Of a stretch of 16,042 nucleotides of DNA, positions 7,743-16,042 are shown piece by piece. The DNA is from Pinguiococcus pyrenoidosus (Eukaryota; Sar; Pinguiophyceae; Pinguiochrysidales; Pinguiochrysidaceae), in the NCBI GenBank assembly GCA_019677205.1, contig JAAMXY010001660.1, positions 1 through 16,042 of the forward strand, read 5' to 3'. The notes below the pieces were generated by a model. The model had not been told where the DNA came from and searched no databases. It worked only from the letters and a program-made list of their open reading frames with translations. The position numbers were made by a program, and so were the translations under genes. Numbering within the stretch: the first letter of the stretch is position 1; every line of letters begins with the position of its first letter.

Positions 7743-10700
7743 ATGGAGACCCTGAGCTTCAGCAAGCTGAGCGTCCGCGTGAACGCGCAGCTTCAGCGGG
7801 GCCAGACGCTGCACATCAGCGGCAGCAGCCCCACTCTGGGGCGCTTTGTGGTGAACGAAGCGCCGGCGTTGGTGAGTTTGTATCTTCGTCCGGCGTGAAT
7901 ATCTCATCCCTGACGCACCTGCGGCCGCAGGTCACCACTCCGGAAGAGTACCCGGTGTGGCGCACGCTGCATCCACTGGTGGTGCCTCGCGGAGTGGCGC
8001 TCACGTACAAGTACTGCATCTTCGAGGGCGGCAGCTTCAAGCGTTGGGAGAAACTGTCCGCTCCGGGCGCTCCGGGCGCCGCGCCGGTGTCCGCACGCAC
8101 GATTTTCGTGGACGAGCCGCTGAAGGAAGTGCAAGATAGCCTCAACCGCCTCGGCGATGTGATCTTGCCGCCGAGCCCGTCCAATCTCCAGCAGCAGCTG
8201 GCCCGCGCCGTCGAAGAGGAGGCCGTGGTGGATCCGTCGCAGCTGAGCAAGCAAGTGGGCATCCCGGACCACCTCACGCTGGTGTGCTTCCACCTGCCCA
8301 TCGAGCTGGACAAGGACGCGTCCGGCAAGTGGACGGCGCGGTGGGCTGAGAGCCTCATCAGCAAGACGCAGGACACCATCAGCGACCAGATCAACACCCG
8401 CTGGATGGGCACCGTCAGCTACCAGGGCCACGACGGCGGAGAGCTGCCTCTGGCCGACCAGGAGGAGATCCGCGAGCTGCTGCGGCCCATGAACTGCTGC
8501 CCGGTCTTCATCGGTCAGCACCTGCGGCGCCAGCACTACAAGGGATTCTGCAAGCAGGTCATTTGGCCGGCGTTCCACAACGTCGACAGCCTCGACTCGA
8601 ACAGCGCCGTCTGGCGCCGCCCGCCCGTCGGCGCGGAGGAGACAAGCGCGGCGCTGGCAGGCCCCGCGCAGGAGCCGGCGCTGCCGGACATCGCGACGGT
8701 GAGCAGCAGGACTCCGTCCCCCCGGCCCCGACTGGACTCGGAGGACCTGGGCGAGAGCTTCTACGACAGCTATCTCCGGGTGAACGAGATTTTCGTCGAG
8801 AATCTTGTCAAGGTCCTCAAGGAGACGCAGGGCGAGGGCCTGGAGGAGGATCAATACGCGGAAGGGATCGTGTGGGTGCATGACTACCACCTGATGCTCC
8901 TGCCGAAGATGCTCCACGACGTGGAGATCTCCATGTTCAAGGAGCGGCGGAGTCGCGTCGTGTTCTTCCTGCACATTCCCTTTCCTACCTCGCAGATCTT
9001 CCGGACGCTGAGCTGCGGAGAGGCGCTGCTGCAGGGGATGGTGAGCGCGGACGTGGTGGGATTCCACGCCTTCGATCACGCCCGGCACTTCCTCAACGCC
9101 TGCAAACGAATCCTGGGCCTGAACTACAAGTCCAGAAAGGGCGGCCTCATGGGCGTCGAGTACCAGGGCCGCGTGGTGATGGTCGTCATGTCGCACGTGG
9201 GCATCGAGCCGACCACGCTGGACGCGGCGTTGGAGGATGCGAAGTGCATTCAGACGCGCGAGGAGTTGCTGCGGGCGCATCCCGATCGCATTCTCATCTC
9301 GGGCTACGACCCGTGCGAGCGCCTGCAGGGAGTCGCGCTCAAGCTGCTGGCCTTCGAAAAGCTCATGGACGATTACCCCATCTGGAGTGACAAGGTGGTA
9401 CTGGTGCAGCGGTGCATCCGCAACGGGAGTCGGCCGGGCGACGAAGAGCACACGAGCCACGAGATTCGGGAGCTGGTGGACCGGATCAATGGGAAGCACA
9501 GGGACGTCGTAGACTACGCCGAGGTCACAACGAAGATGTTCGTCGCGGAGCGCATGGGGATGTACCAAGCAAGTGACATCTTCCTGGCGCTCGCGGTCCG
9601 AGAGGGCTTGAACCTCTGTCCCCTGGAGTACATCTACGCGCGGCAGGATCCGCTCACTGCCGGCGTCGTGGTGGCGAGTGAGTTCTCCGCTTGCACGTCC
9701 ATGCTGAGCGGCATCCTTCGCGTGAACCCCTTCCACCTGGAGCACACGGTGCAAGTTCTCGACAAGGCCCTGGCGATGACGGATCGGGAGAAGTTCGCCC
9801 GACGAGCCCGAGACCTGCCCTTCATCAAGTCTCGCCCGTCGGCGCTGTGGACCAGGCAGGTACTCGAGGACATGGCCGCGGTGCTCCGCGAGGAGCAAGA
9901 GAAAGACGAGGTGACCGACATGGAGCCAGAGTCTATGACTTCCGGCGTCCACAACACCGGAGGCGCCGGCAGTGGCTATGCGCCCCTGAACTTCGCCAAC
10001 GTGATCTCCAGCTACACCGCGACTAGAAGCCGAGTGATCCTGCTCGACTATGGCGGCACGCTGCTCAAGAAGGAAGAGCTCGGCAAGTATCTGAAGAGGG
10101 ACATGACGGCCTGCAAGTCCAGGACACCGAGCCAGACGATCTTCTCCGCGCTCGATGTGCTCAGCAGAGACTCGCGAAACCTCATCATGATTGTCTCCAG
10201 CCTTCAGCGCGAGATGCTCGAGAAGATCTTCGCCGCCTATCCCGAGATCGGGCTGGGCGCCTCCAACGGCCACAGCTTCAGCTGGCCGGAACGGCTGAAG
10301 GTGTCGTCCTCCGACGAGTTCTCCGAGTTCAAGATAGCCTACGGGGAGCAGCGGCAGTGGGAGGTCTTCGACTACGGAGTGGACTGGGACGCGGTGCAAG
10401 CTGTGGCGCTGCCCATCATGGAGCGGTACACCTGGCACACCAACGGCTCGAACCTGTCCTTGCGAAGCGCCGGGATCGAGTGGTCGTACTACAGCACGGA
10501 TCCGGAGTGGGGGACCTTCCAGGCGAAGAAGATGGCCGTGGAGCTGGAGATCGCGCTGTCCTCCTACGACGTCAAAGTGCACCACAACCGGGGCATGATC
10601 GAGGTCGTGCCCCGGCGCCTTAACAAGGGCTTGGTGGCGTCGCTGGCGCTGAGCAAGGCGAAGGGCATGAAGCTGTTCGATGGCGACGTCTCAGGCAGGT

Positions 10701-10942
10701 CTCCCGAGTTCGTGCTGGTGGTGGGCGACGACGCCAGCGACGAGCACATGTTCCGATCGCTCTACAACTTCATGGGCACCGCGGAGGAGCCCGACGCAGA
10801 GCTCGACGGACAGGAGCCCATGAGCAACGTGTACACGGTGAGCGTGGGGATGCGTCCATCCAACGCGACGCGATATGTGAATAGCGTGGACGATATGGAG
10901 GTGCTGCTGGAGGCCCTGGCAAGAGAAGCAGCGGCGAACTAG
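7743..10942 (+). CDS. TPS: CBM20-GT20-HAD trehalose-6-phosphate synthase-like fusion, probably catalytically impaired (2 exons)
   Basis: Join 7743-7871, 7931-10942, 1046 aa. Domains: a CBM20 starch-binding module (about 3-90; LQRGQTLHISGSSPTLGRF, then YPVW with Trp53 and YKYCIF..RWE with Trp82); GT20 (about 158-690; HDYHLM at 360-365, FFLHIPFP, GFHAFDHARHF, LSGILRVNP); a HAD trehalose-phosphatase-like domain (about 744-1040; GDDASDE at 975-981). The family makes trehalose-6-phosphate from UDP-glucose and glucose-6-phosphate, then dephosphorylates it. Here the GT20 residues known from E. coli OtsA look changed: Arg9 is His164, Arg262 is Pro504, Lys267 is Gln509, Asp361 is Glu601. HAD motif I reads DYGGT (749-753), with Gly751 for the catalytic second Asp. 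This resembles plant class II TPS and suggests a sensor or scaffold. A Pro/Ser/Ala-rich insert of about 45 residues (270-318) interrupts GT20. The ATG at 7743 was chosen because it opens the CBM20. Confidence 0.93.
7872..7930 (+). other. TPS-like gene intron 1 (59 nt)
   Basis: Donor TTG|GTGAGT and acceptor GCGGCCGCAG|GTC, phase 0. It interrupts the CBM20; splicing joins NEAPAL to VTTPEEYPVW with normal CBM20 spacing. The CBM20 frame meets a stop inside the intron (7896-7898). Confidence 0.9.
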
Positions 10943-11326
10943 AGAACCAAGAAGTGTAGTATCAGACGCGGCGTTCTCGCGGGGTGAAGTGGAGCGAAGC
11001 GACGAGAACCAGAACCAGCCTATTTCCATTCCTTTGTCGAGGCATTGCCCTAGCAGACTTCAACGCGGCATCGCGGCGGCAGCTGCGTCTTCGACACTTC
11101 AGCGAAAGACGCTCCGCTACAGCCTGGTCTTGCTCGGTGCACACCGGAGGGGGGCGCTCCTCTCGACCACCACAAGTTCCTTCAATCTCACTGTGCCAGG
11201 CCACTGCTTCCCGCTTGAGTCGACTCGAGCCGCGCCAAGCCGGAAAGCACACTGCGGTGGGCAACTCTTCGAATACTTCTTCGAATACTTCTTCTGCGAC
11301 TTCAAATGCGGCTCGCGTGACCGCCC
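10943..11326. other. Convergent spacer, no gene seen
   Basis: This 384-bp stretch lies between the stops of the TPS-like gene (+) and the TMEM184-like gene (-). Long open frames cross it on the + strand but encode Ser/Arg/Ala-rich sequence without family features, so I take them as chance. It contains a 12-bp tandem pair at 11268-11291. I saw no CCAAT box. Confidence 0.55.
11268..11291 (+). repeat. 12-bp tandem pair
   Basis: TTCGAATACTTC occurs twice in a row, followed by a third partial TTC. It lies in the convergent spacer, near the stop codon of the - strand gene. Confidence 0.9.
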
Positions 11327-13710
11327 TCACGTTGTCTCGGGCTCGTCGCTGGGCTCGAGGACCGCTTCCATCTCCAAGCCTTGCTGGCGCGGCGAATCCC
11401 GGACGTCCTCGTGCTCCTCAATATCCAGATCATCATCGTAGAAGGAGAACGCCGAATTCAACCTCAGGCGGACCTTCGGCTGCGTCAGCACCTCCGGCAG
11501 GGACTCGGCACGCCTGGGCATGATGTCAAACCAAATCTCACCTGAGCAGCTCTTTGAATGTCCAAGAAGACATCACGAGGCACGCTCGAGTCCAGAAAAG
11601 CGTGGATGAAAGACGTGTCCTTCGAAAAATCCACCGACTCCTGCGGTGGAGCGCCAGGCTGACTTAAGACGTCAGCGTGACAGCTTGGCTTTGGCCTTCG
11701 CGACTTACCGGCTTGTAGTCCAGATACGTAAAAGAGTATCGATGCGCGAGGGCCGCTCCCAGCATTTCGATGCAGATCAACCAGTCTTGCAGCCCACTGG
11801 CAATGTCCTCGGATGTCCAATCCGAAGCAGAATCGGTTGTCTTGATGAGGTCATTCGCGCGGAGAATCTCGATGCACAGCTGTCAGCATACCAAACACAA
11901 GAAAGCCTTAGCGACAAGGCAGTCGGCCGGGCCGCGTGAGCTACCGAACGTACCGCCTGCCACCAGGTGAAGAACACCACTGCCTTCACGCACAGGAACT
12001 TGCCGATGGGCCGCCACTTCGCAAGCTCATCCTTGAAGCAGTGATAGAACAGAACCATGCAGTAGAGGGCCCAGGTCTGGCTGAAGTTCGAGACGACCTT
12101 CTCCAGCAAAAGGGAGAGACCAGGAAGCAAAGGCACCAGATGAGGCGCTGCGATGGGTGGAAGTGGACCATCCTGCCGACCCTTTCGTACCGTCATGTAG
12201 AGATACACGTTCGACAGCCGAAAGTTGGACTTGAGACCACCCAGAATGCACGTCATGAGCGCGAAAAGCACCTTGATGATGACGTACTGGAGGCACCCGA
12301 ACTTGCACGTGGACAGAAAGTCCCTGTTGCGGCGGTAGCGAGCCCAACTGCTCTCGCGCAACTTCGACGGCAGCAGTCCTTCGGAGATCAGGTTCCCAAT
12401 GAGCTCGCGTTGTGGCAACTGGAACGACTCTTTTCCCTGGTTCATACCTTCCCTGCTCTGATCACCTTCACCATTGCTCTCTCGAGGCGACTCCGCCATC
12501 TTCCGCTGACTTCTGCTTCCACAGATCAGGTTCAGCGGCCAAGCATGCTCGGTATGGTGCGGTGCTGGGAAAAAAAAAAACAACAACAACAACAACAAGA
12601 ACAACCAAGAAGCACACAAACATGAGAATGGCACCTGCGAAGCATCACGGCCACTCCACAACCCCTGTACCTTTCCCAAGAAGAATGCGATACAGCTCTT
12701 TCTCCCCTCCCAGAAGCTCGATCAGATAGTACAAGAAGCTGTAGATCACGTACGCCTCGTACATGTCGCGCATGGTCTCGAAGTACAAGTTCAGCTTGTG
12801 GAACCGCAGGCTCAGCCAGCTCTCCACGGAGTAGATCGGGACCATCCAGAGGATGCGCACGACGTACTTCTGCACACTTGGCAGATACCTGCGCAAAGGT
12901 ACACCAATTCACTCTTCACATCTGCGCCCGTGACCGAGACACTCCAGCCAGCCGCACCAGTGCGTGAGATGACTCACGATGCCATGCATGGATATCGGAA
13001 AGGTTAGCAACGTGAACGCTCCGGCAGAGAACCATGCAATGAGATGCGATCTCGTGCCGTGCTTGGCCAAGTCGTACGAGTACAACGGGATCGCCACCAG
13101 CATTCCGATGAAAGTGAGGGTCGCCAGAACCTCCGCAGCCTAAATCCAGTCACGGATCGTTAGTATCCTTGCAGCCTCTGCAGAGGTTCGTGCAGAGATT
13201 CGCGTGGCCATGGCTCTTTTCCCCACAGAGTCGCTACTCTTCGAAACACGCTTCCACACCACGACCGAGTCGGCGAAGCCAATCTTGGGTCGACTCCCGT
13301 CTTTTGACTCTTGCGAAGAGTGGCGAAGCCAAACGTGTCACTCGATGGAGCAGTGCGCGTGCACCTCCTCGCGCGGATCGGAAAGGCCATCTTTGAGCGC
13401 ATCTCGACTCGAGCGCCTTGAGACACGAGACGCTGTACGACTTCGTCCAAGGTGAGCACCGTGTGAAAGACACCTGGGCGTCGCACGTCGCCATTCGCGT
13501 TTGACTGCACTTCGGCTTCTCGCTTTGCGCACTCCGCACCTTTCGCATCGCTGTCTGAGCCGATGTGGCCATATCTGTACAAATGGTGCACGACTGTGTC
13601 TCTTCCGGCCCATCTTCCACGTCGACTTCGCGGGCTTTCTGCTCAGGGACATTTGCCGATTCTGCGGCTTTCGGCTCCTCTGCGCGCTCAAAGCGCGCAA
13701 TGAGCGCCAT
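11327..13710 (-). CDS. TMEM184: TMEM184 / organic solute transporter alpha family membrane protein (at least 7 exons)
   Basis: Supported exons, - strand: 13139-12958, 12888-12671, 12564-12191, 12097-11954, 11879-11709, 11640-11542, 11479-11327. All six introns between them are GT-AG (62-106 nt) and every phase closes, giving 446 aa. Seen: helices in LATLTFIGMLVAIPLYSY, LIAWFSAGAFTLLTFPI, the family hallmark VVRILWMVPIYSVESWLSL (Glu where the family usually has Asp), DMYEAYVIYSFLYYLIELLGGE, FGCLQYVIIKVLFALMTC, TWALYCMVLFYHC, KFLCVKAVVFFTWWQA and GLQDWLICIEMLGAALAH. The tail is acidic (YDDDLDIEEHED) and probably cytosolic. Family roles include solute or bile-acid transport and endomembrane trafficking; the substrate here is unknown. 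The 5' exon is unresolved: an acceptor at 13140 with branch site TACTAAC (13159-13165) calls for an upstream exon, and the ATG at 13708-13710 (MALIARFERAEEPKAA) is the best start candidate. Confidence 0.85.
12098..12190 (-). other. TMEM184-like intron of 93 nt, stop-free
   Basis: On the - strand the donor is ACG|GTACGA and the acceptor GGAGAAG|GTC, phase 0. It is a multiple of three without a stop, so the frame reads straight through. Removal gives YLYMTVVSNFSQ with the family's normal spacing; an acceptor three bases earlier is also possible. Confidence 0.75.
12570..12598 (-). repeat. Poly-A/(CAA)n tract: polypyrimidine tract of an intron
   Basis: Eleven A followed by about six CAA units on the + strand. 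On the - strand this is (TTG)n then T11 just before CCCAG, the acceptor of the 106-nt intron 12565-12670 of the TMEM184-like gene. Confidence 0.85.
13140..13165 (-). promoter_or_regulatory. Branch site and 3' splice site of TMEM184-like intron
   Basis: On the - strand the perfect branch-site consensus TACTAAC (13159-13165) lies about 20 nt before GGATTTAG|GCTGCG. The TAG is in frame with the exon, so the acceptor must be used or translation must start downstream at the ATG at 13103. Confidence 0.7.
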
Positions 13711-14442
13711 GCTTGCTGCTAGCTAAAGCACTGGCATTCAGCACTGAGTGGTCTAGAGCACCGGAGCCACGCAGGCTAGCGTGAACGCGCACGGCGCAAT
13801 GGCAGTTTTCGGCGCGAATCGAGGGGAAACCTCGGTGGCGGTGTCGTGTGATTCGGCAGCGTCGTAGCTTTGCTATGGCCATTCTCAGCTTTTTCTGCAA
13901 TCTTGGAAACGTTCTGATGGAAAGATGCTTTGAATCTGATCAGAATTGAGTGACGGATCATGTGGCCGCTTCCATTCCGTAAAACACAGCATATCTATAG
14001 AGTCTCATGTTTGTGCTCCGACTTCTCTATCAACCAATGGCAGACCTCTTGAAAATCCAATCAGACCAATCCGCCCCCTGATCCCCGCGTTCCTAAGTTC
14101 CTAACCTTCTACTGATCCAAGTCGGGTGTTGACGGTTACATGACAGACGGATGCCAGTTTGTCATATCTTCGCTAATGTTATTATCATCTTTAAGCTCTG
14201 GCCAATGAAGTTGCCTTGTTCCAGCGTCCTTTCTTATTAGGGATGTTGTATGGGTTCCGACCTGGATTTTCCTAACGTTGCCTGTATTTATTCGCCATCT
14301 GACATTCCCGCCCTTTTCCTACGTTCGCGATGTCGGATCCGGCGCTTTTCGGCAGCCTTCTTGCCCTTTGCACGGGTGACTGCTCTACCTCTTTTGCCTC
14401 TAGGCGGCGGAGAATCAAGCAAGTTGCAGCGTAGCCCCCGTG
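13711..14442. promoter_or_regulatory. Divergent promoter region with four CCAAT boxes
   Basis: A 732-bp spacer, more AT-rich than the genes, between the TMEM184-like gene (-) and the right-hand ORF (+). CCAAT occurs at 14034-14038, 14057-14061, 14066-14070 and 14202-14206, all in the same orientation. A strong 3' splice site look-alike (TGCTCTACCTCTTTTGCCTCTAG, ending 14403) lies just before the ORF. No other gene is visible. Confidence 0.5.
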
Positions 14443-16042
14443 ATGGCGTACAAGACCCCGAAGCGTGCTCGGGAGCCCTTGGGTGTGCTCTTGGAGCCAA
14501 ATGCGAGGTCTTCCCGGCGCCTCAAGCAACAGCTGCCGATGCCTATCGAGGGTCAGGACACAGGAAATGACTCGGCCTTGGAAATTGTCGGCCTGGTAGC
14601 AGGAAACTTGCAGCTTCGCGAGCAACTGGCCGAGGTGCTGATCGCTGAGCACGAGCAAAGGGAGGCTGCGTCGGGTTCTGTGAGCATATCGCAGGCTGAC
14701 AGGGAAAAATTGGGACCCTTCTCGCAAGAGCGGCCCAGGGGTGGCCTCGTGGAGCACATTCGACAAAAGCTGGGTCTTTCCTGTCGGAGGAACTGCTCCG
14801 CCAATTCCGAGCTCCTTTTCGACTTGGCTCCAGCGTTGATCCAGCTTAGAAAAACAACCCTGACGGACCTCCTTGTTCGAGAATGGCGAAGCTGTCAAGC
14901 TAGACTGAAGGTTATGGAACGGGAATTAGAGCTGCGCGGCGAGGAGCTCCGCAAAAGCGGACTGGCAGTGGCGGAGCTCCGAGAAGAGGCGACCGCGTGG
15001 CAGATGGGTCGGCTACTAGCAAGGCTTAATCAAAACTCGACCATCGTCACGCTGCCAGAAGATGCCTCTCGGACGGAAGCTCAAGCCCTCTGCTCCATTC
15101 TAGAGCAGGCGCAGGCGTCAGCAATCGACGAGGCGGTCAAGGCTGGAAGCGATCGTCTCGCACAGCGAGTCTTCCATGCTTTGTTCCAGGCGTCCAGTCG
15201 TGGATATGATGTAGTCGGACAGGTCTGCGAGCAGGAACAGCGCGCCTATTCGAGAAGCGCGCGGGAAGCTCATGATGCAGAGGAAGTTTTCGCGCGAGCT
15301 GCACTGCATCCGACGCGAGTTGTTCCATTGCTGGGAGAGATGGCGGATGGATTGACCTCTTCAGTATGCTTCCGACTTATCAACGCGCTTCTCGGTCCTA
15401 TCCCAAAGCCCATGCGGACGAAGGAAGAGACCAGTCGCGGACCTGTATCGCAGGGTGACATGACCAGATTCGTCCCAGGCGCAACCCCAGCAGCCGTTGC
15501 GTCGGACGCGGCGGAGGAGAGCAAGACAGATCCGATGCAGCAAGGGGTATTGGGGGCACACGAAGCAGGCGCACGAGTCGGCGACGAGGGCGCAAGATTT
15601 CTGTTTGGTGTTTGTGTCAACAGAAGATTCGACGGCATGCGAAGTACAGACGCGTTTCGCTTCTGGGGCCTCTTACTTCACCACTGCGGGATGAGGAAGC
15701 ATGCTCACTCGATCTTTAGCTCACTCCGCCTACTCCCGTCACGTTCGACCATGCTACGACGATCCGCCCGGCTCCTGGAGCATATCGAGGCAGCCAAGAA
15801 AAAGTACTTCGCGGAGAATCGAGATCGACTGGTCGTCGGCTTCGACAACTACAACGTCCAACGATTCGGAAAGCTGCCCGACGCTGGACGCAAGCATACG
15901 CAGTCAACGGACTCCCTCTCCGTGCTCAGCATTCCCAGTGCACGACCACTTCCGGCAGACTGTGGCTGTCCCACATCGCAGTCATCATCCGCACGCCGCG
16001 GCGGCGACCAGGATGGAAAACAGCGTGGGAGTGCTGCTACGG
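14443..16042 (+). CDS. Large uncharacterised protein, open at the window end; possible mobile-element (DUF6589-like) protein
   Basis: Open from the ATG at 14443 to the last base without a stop: 533 codons, 3' end missing. It starts MAYKTPKRAREPLG. Residues about 1-30 are basic; about 135-185 are rich in Glu, Arg and Leu and look like a coiled coil (RLKVMERELELRGEELRKSG); about 330-390 are low complexity. A segment with RRFDGMRSTDAFRFWGLLLHHCGM and AKKKYF precedes VVGFDNYNVQRFGK (about 463-476; Asp468, Asn469, Asn471). A hydrophobic strand then DN followed by basic residues recalls DUF6589, a eukaryotic domain often seen in multicopy, transposon-like genes, but this is from memory and weak. 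Alternatively the frame is an exon: an in-frame TAG at 14401-14403 sits exactly at a good 3' splice site, so coding might begin at 14404 with an upstream exon. Confidence 0.6.
   Translation, partial: MAYKTPKRAREPLGVLLEPNARSSRRLKQQLPMPIEGQDTGNDSALEIVGLVAGNLQLREQLAEVLIAEHEQREAASGSVSISQADREKLGPFSQERPRGGLVEHIRQKLGLSCRRNCSANSELLFDLAPALIQLRKTTLTDLLVREWRSCQARLKVMERELELRGEELRKSGLAVAELREEATAWQMGRLLARLNQNSTIVTLPEDASRTEAQALCSILEQAQASAIDEAVKAGSDRLAQRVFHALFQASSRGYDVVGQVCEQEQRAYSRSAREAHDAEEVFARAALHPTRVVPLLGEMADGLTSSVCFRLINALLGPIPKPMRTKEETSRGPVSQGDMTRFVPGATPAAVASDAAEESKTDPMQQGVLGAHEAGARVGDEGARFLFGVCVNRRFDGMRSTDAFRFWGLLLHHCGMRKHAHSIFSSLRLLPSRSTMLRRSARLLEHIEAAKKKYFAENRDRLVVGFDNYNVQRFGKLPDAGRKHTQSTDSLSVLSIPSARPLPADCGCPTSQSSSARRGGDQDGKQRGSAAT

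Noticed and set aside
7904-10585. An 893-codon open frame on the - strand opposite the TPS-like gene
   Set aside because: Antisense shadow caused by strong G/C bias at third codon positions; the + strand carries clear CBM20, GT20 and HAD motifs.
10984-11523. Open frames on the + strand across the TPS/TMEM184 convergent spacer
   Set aside because: Ser/Arg/Ala-rich translation without motifs; overlaps the last exon of the - strand gene.
14272-14898. A 208-codon open frame on the - strand opposite the right-hand ORF
   Set aside because: The + strand frame is open for more than 1.6 kb with coiled-coil and other protein-like segments; the - strand frame has no features of its own.
1-16042. CRISPR arrays, rRNA genes, bacterial operons or insertion sequences
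   Set aside because: No array-type repeats with spacers, no rRNA-like segment and no prokaryotic gene arrangement; spliceosomal introns show the DNA is eukaryotic.

Overview
The window is nuclear DNA from a eukaryote, most likely an alga with a complex plastid of red-algal origin. Evidence: genes are split by short GT-AG introns (59 to about 200 nt, one with a perfect TACTAAC branch site). Two predicted proteins start with a signal peptide followed directly by Phe and a basic stretch, the bipartite targeting signal of stramenopiles, cryptophytes, haptophytes, chromerids and dinoflagellates. The strict strand alternation and the all-GT donors fit dinoflagellates poorly. I cannot name the species.

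Layout, left to right: (1) + strand, 3-exon dual-specificity phosphatase with a C-terminal Ala/Glu/Asp repeat tail (240-1392); (2) - strand, 3-exon polytopic plastid membrane protein of unknown function (1836-3617); (3) + strand, 3-exon DcpS scavenger decapping hydrolase with an unusual N-terminal membrane anchor (4557-5683); (4) - strand, single-exon plastid-targeted protein resembling ketopantoate reductase-like dehydrogenases (6121-7191); (5) + strand, 2-exon CBM20-GT20-HAD trehalose-6-phosphate synthase-like fusion whose two catalytic sites both look degenerate (7743-10942); (6) - strand, TMEM184/OST-alpha family membrane protein with at least seven exons (11327 to about 13710); (7) + strand, long uncharacterised ORF, open at the window end, perhaps from a mobile element (14443 onwards).

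The seven genes alternate strictly + - + - + - +, so every spacer is either convergent or divergent. The three divergent spacers (3618-4556, 7192-7742, about 13711-14442) and the 5' end of the window all carry CCAAT/ATTGG boxes; I saw none in the three convergent spacers. This fits shared bidirectional promoters. A 100-bp block of only 15% GC lies upstream of the trehalose gene.

There is no evident common pathway. Two genes encode plastid proteins, one concerns RNA cap turnover, one sugar signalling or starch sensing. Exon structures were worked out by eye from family conservation, reading frame and GT-AG phase; no transcript data were available. The most interesting items are the doubly degenerate CBM20-trehalose synthase fusion, the membrane-anchored DcpS and the unrecognised ORF at the right edge.
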